Source: Paraburkholderia fungorum
GTDB lineage: Bacteria > Pseudomonadota > Gammaproteobacteria > Burkholderiales > Burkholderiaceae
Direction: 5' to 3'
Assembly (NCBI RefSeq): GCF_003610895.1
Contig: NZ_MCAS01000041.1
Span: forward strand, 1-62,154
Length of the DNA stretch: 62,154 bases
Both the position numbers and the translations under genes were made by a program. Positions 60,958 through 62,154 of the stretch are shown here, one piece after another. The stretch's first letter is position 1, and the number at the start of each line of letters is the position of its first letter. The notes beneath the pieces were generated by a model. The model saw only the letters and a list, made by a program, of their open reading frames with translations. It had not been told where the DNA came from and did not search any database.

Positions 60958-61794
60958 CTAAAAAAGTGCAGCTTCGCATCGTGCCGGTGGCAGACCGTCT
61001 GCCGCTGAATGGATGCGCCTGTAGTTATAAAAGTCGTCGATGTAGGCCCCGATGTCGCGTTCCGCATATGCGTGGTCGGGGTACCCTTTATCGTCGATCC
61101 ATTCGCTTTTGAGACTTCTAAAGAAGCGCTCCACCGGCGCGTTATCCCAGCAGTTCCCCTTTCTGCTCATGCTCTGGATGATGCCGTTTGCCTTCAGCTC
61201 GTTCACGAAGTGCGCGCTGGTGTACTGGCATCCCTGATCCGAGTGGAACATCAGGCCCGGTGGCGGCCGTCGATGCTCGCGCGCCTGCTGCAAAGCCCTG
61301 ATAACCAGTACCGTATCGGGCAGTTGCGCAAACGCCCAGCCGACGATACGGCGTGAATACAGATCCATCACGATGGCCAGATAGGACCAGCCCTGAAGCG
61401 TTCTCACGTACGTAATATCGCCCGCCCATACCTGATTGATCGACGACGGCTCGAACCGACGCTCAAGCAGGTTGGGAGCCACCAGCGCTTCACCGTCAGT
61501 CTTGCGATAACGGTGCGTTCGTCGTCGCGCCACCGCCAGTTGTGCCTCGCGCATCAGCGATCGGGCACGGTAACGCCCGATCGCGTGGCCTCGCTGCTGC
61601 AAGGCCTGAGCCATTCTGCGACTGCCATAGCTGGCGCGGCTTTCGCCGTGAATTTCGCGCACCGCCTTGAGCAGCGCGGGCGCAGCAGCAACTCTGGCGG
61701 GCCGTGTGGAAACGGCGTAATAGCTGCTTCGAGGCACCTTCAGCAGCTCGCACATCACGCTCACCGGCCAGGCCTTCTTCAGCGAATGGATCAC
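60958..61794 (-). CDS. IS3-family transposase OrfB, right copy
   Basis: 278 residues, the same sequence as the left OrfB with the DDE residues D126, D186 and E222. GTG start overlapping the orfA stop by 4 bp. Intact. Confidence 0.95.
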   Translation of the reverse strand: MIHSLKKAWPVSVMCELLKVPRSSYYAVSTRPARVAAAPALLKAVREIHGESRASYGSRRMAQALQQRGHAIGRYRARSLMREAQLAVARRRTHRYRKTDGEALVAPNLLERRFEPSSINQVWAGDITYVRTLQGWSYLAIVMDLYSRRIVGWAFAQLPDTVLVIRALQQAREHRRPPPGLMFHSDQGCQYTSAHFVNELKANGIIQSMSRKGNCWDNAPVERFFRSLKSEWIDDKGYPDHAYAERDIGAYIDDFYNYRRIHSAADGLPPARCEAALF

Positions 61795-62093
61795 TTCGAT
61801 GAGCGATCCATTTCCTTGACGAAGAAGGCCGTGGACTTTTTTAGGATCTCGCGCTCCCTTTCGAGCTCGATCACCCGCGCCTCCAGTTCCCGGATGCGTC
61901 GCTGGTCGGCCTTGACCTGAATCTCAGTGCGCGGCGGCTCAGCCTGTTCGGCCCGCCACTGCGCAACCCATCGCCGCAAGGCCGTGTCTCCTACGCCCAG
62001 CGCCTCACAGGCCTTGGAGAATGAATAGCCCTGGGCAACCACCAGTTGCACCGCTTCAGCCTTGAATTCGTCAGTTATGTTCCGTCTGCTCAT
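61791..62093 (-). CDS. IS3-family transposase OrfA, right copy
   Basis: 100 residues, identical to the left OrfA: HTH then a coiled coil. The slippery A AAA AAG is at 61836-61842 on the minus strand. Intact, so either IS copy could supply transposase. Confidence 0.95.
   Translation of the reverse strand: MSRRNITDEFKAEAVQLVVAQGYSFSKACEALGVGDTALRRWVAQWRAEQAEPPRTEIQVKADQRRIRELEARVIELEREREILKKSTAFFVKEMDRSSK
61836..61842 (-). other. Programmed -1 frameshift site (A AAA AAG) of right IS
   Basis: Exact mirror of the left site, in the orfA frame on the minus strand. Confidence 0.85.
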
Positions 62094-62154
62094 CTCTCAC
62101 CTCAGTTGGAGAATTATCCCCTTTAGAGGTGTCCAGGACCATTGGACCACTACA

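Larger units (their letters stand above)
60917..62154 (-). mobile_element. IS3-family insertion sequence, right copy (inverted)
   Basis: 1238 bp, the reverse complement of the left copy with identical encoded proteins and ends. The last base of the window is the last base of the element. With the left copy it makes a pair of inverted repeats around 59.7 kb. Confidence 0.95.

Noticed and set aside
1..62154. Genomic island carrying a defence or secondary-metabolite system
   Set aside because: No integrase other than the IS transposase, no tRNA attachment site, no defence genes; codon use and GC look uniform and the genes are common chromosomal families.

Overview
The window reads as a piece of a Burkholderiaceae chromosome, most likely Paraburkholderia. 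The reasons are high GC, purine-rich ribosome binding sites, frequent 4-bp ATGA/GTGA gene overlaps, and gene families typical of that group (kgu operon, DUF3022, PGDYG-motif protein, PrkA/YeaH/SpoVR). It starts on the first base of one 1238-bp IS3-family element and ends on the last base of a second, apparently identical, inverted copy. Both copies abut the same base of a GTGCCGCCCCGCACAGGGGC repeat. The 59.7 kb between them looks like ordinary chromosome. It could be the inside of an inverted IS pair or a contig ending at unresolved repeats.

Layout. 1-6.6 kb: IS; soluble chemotaxis receptor; Baeyer-Villiger-type monooxygenase plus alpha/beta hydrolase, divergent from a TetR regulator. 6.6-14.6 kb: TPR membrane protein with a PspA-like protein, an RHH-like protein, penicillin-binding protein 1A, a lipid A-type acyltransferase, then a 0.7-kb repeat field with DnaA-box-like elements. 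14.6-21.3 kb: tripartite RND efflux operon with divergent TetR regulator and a 28-bp operator-like palindrome. 21.4-31.6 kb: LysR, cupin, AraC/DUF2795, Ntn hydrolase (C45 type), CLC channel, GST, YeiH exporter with divergent LysR. 31.6-37.3 kb: 2-ketogluconate operon kguE-K-T-D-ptxS behind a perfect 18-bp LacI-type operator. 37.4-45.8 kb: YhfC-like protease, DUF3022, PGDYG protein, Spy-like protein, LysR, Lrp, saccharopine dehydrogenase-like protein, an orphan cydX coupled to a P-loop kinase, lipoprotein, CorA. 46-51.4 kb: ribose-type ABC transporter with LacI regulator. 51.4-54.8 kb: membrane chemotaxis receptor and a hydratase. 55.6-60.7 kb: prkA-yeaH-spoVR stress operon, then two tandem 78-bp repeats and the right IS.

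How parts work together. The monooxygenase and hydrolase can form an oxidise-then-cleave ketone pathway. The kgu genes take up, phosphorylate and reduce 2-ketogluconate to 6-phosphogluconate. The two chemoreceptors share a sigma-28-like promoter pattern.

No defence island, prophage, CRISPR, tRNA or rRNA was seen, and I do not find a wholly new multi-gene system. The most unusual signals are small: a 35-bp element with DnaA-box-like ends in four copies, SD-like decamer repeats before kguK, a 9-bp VNTR before the rbs-type regulator, the orphan cydX, and G/T-rich gene ends running into the GC-palindrome repeat.
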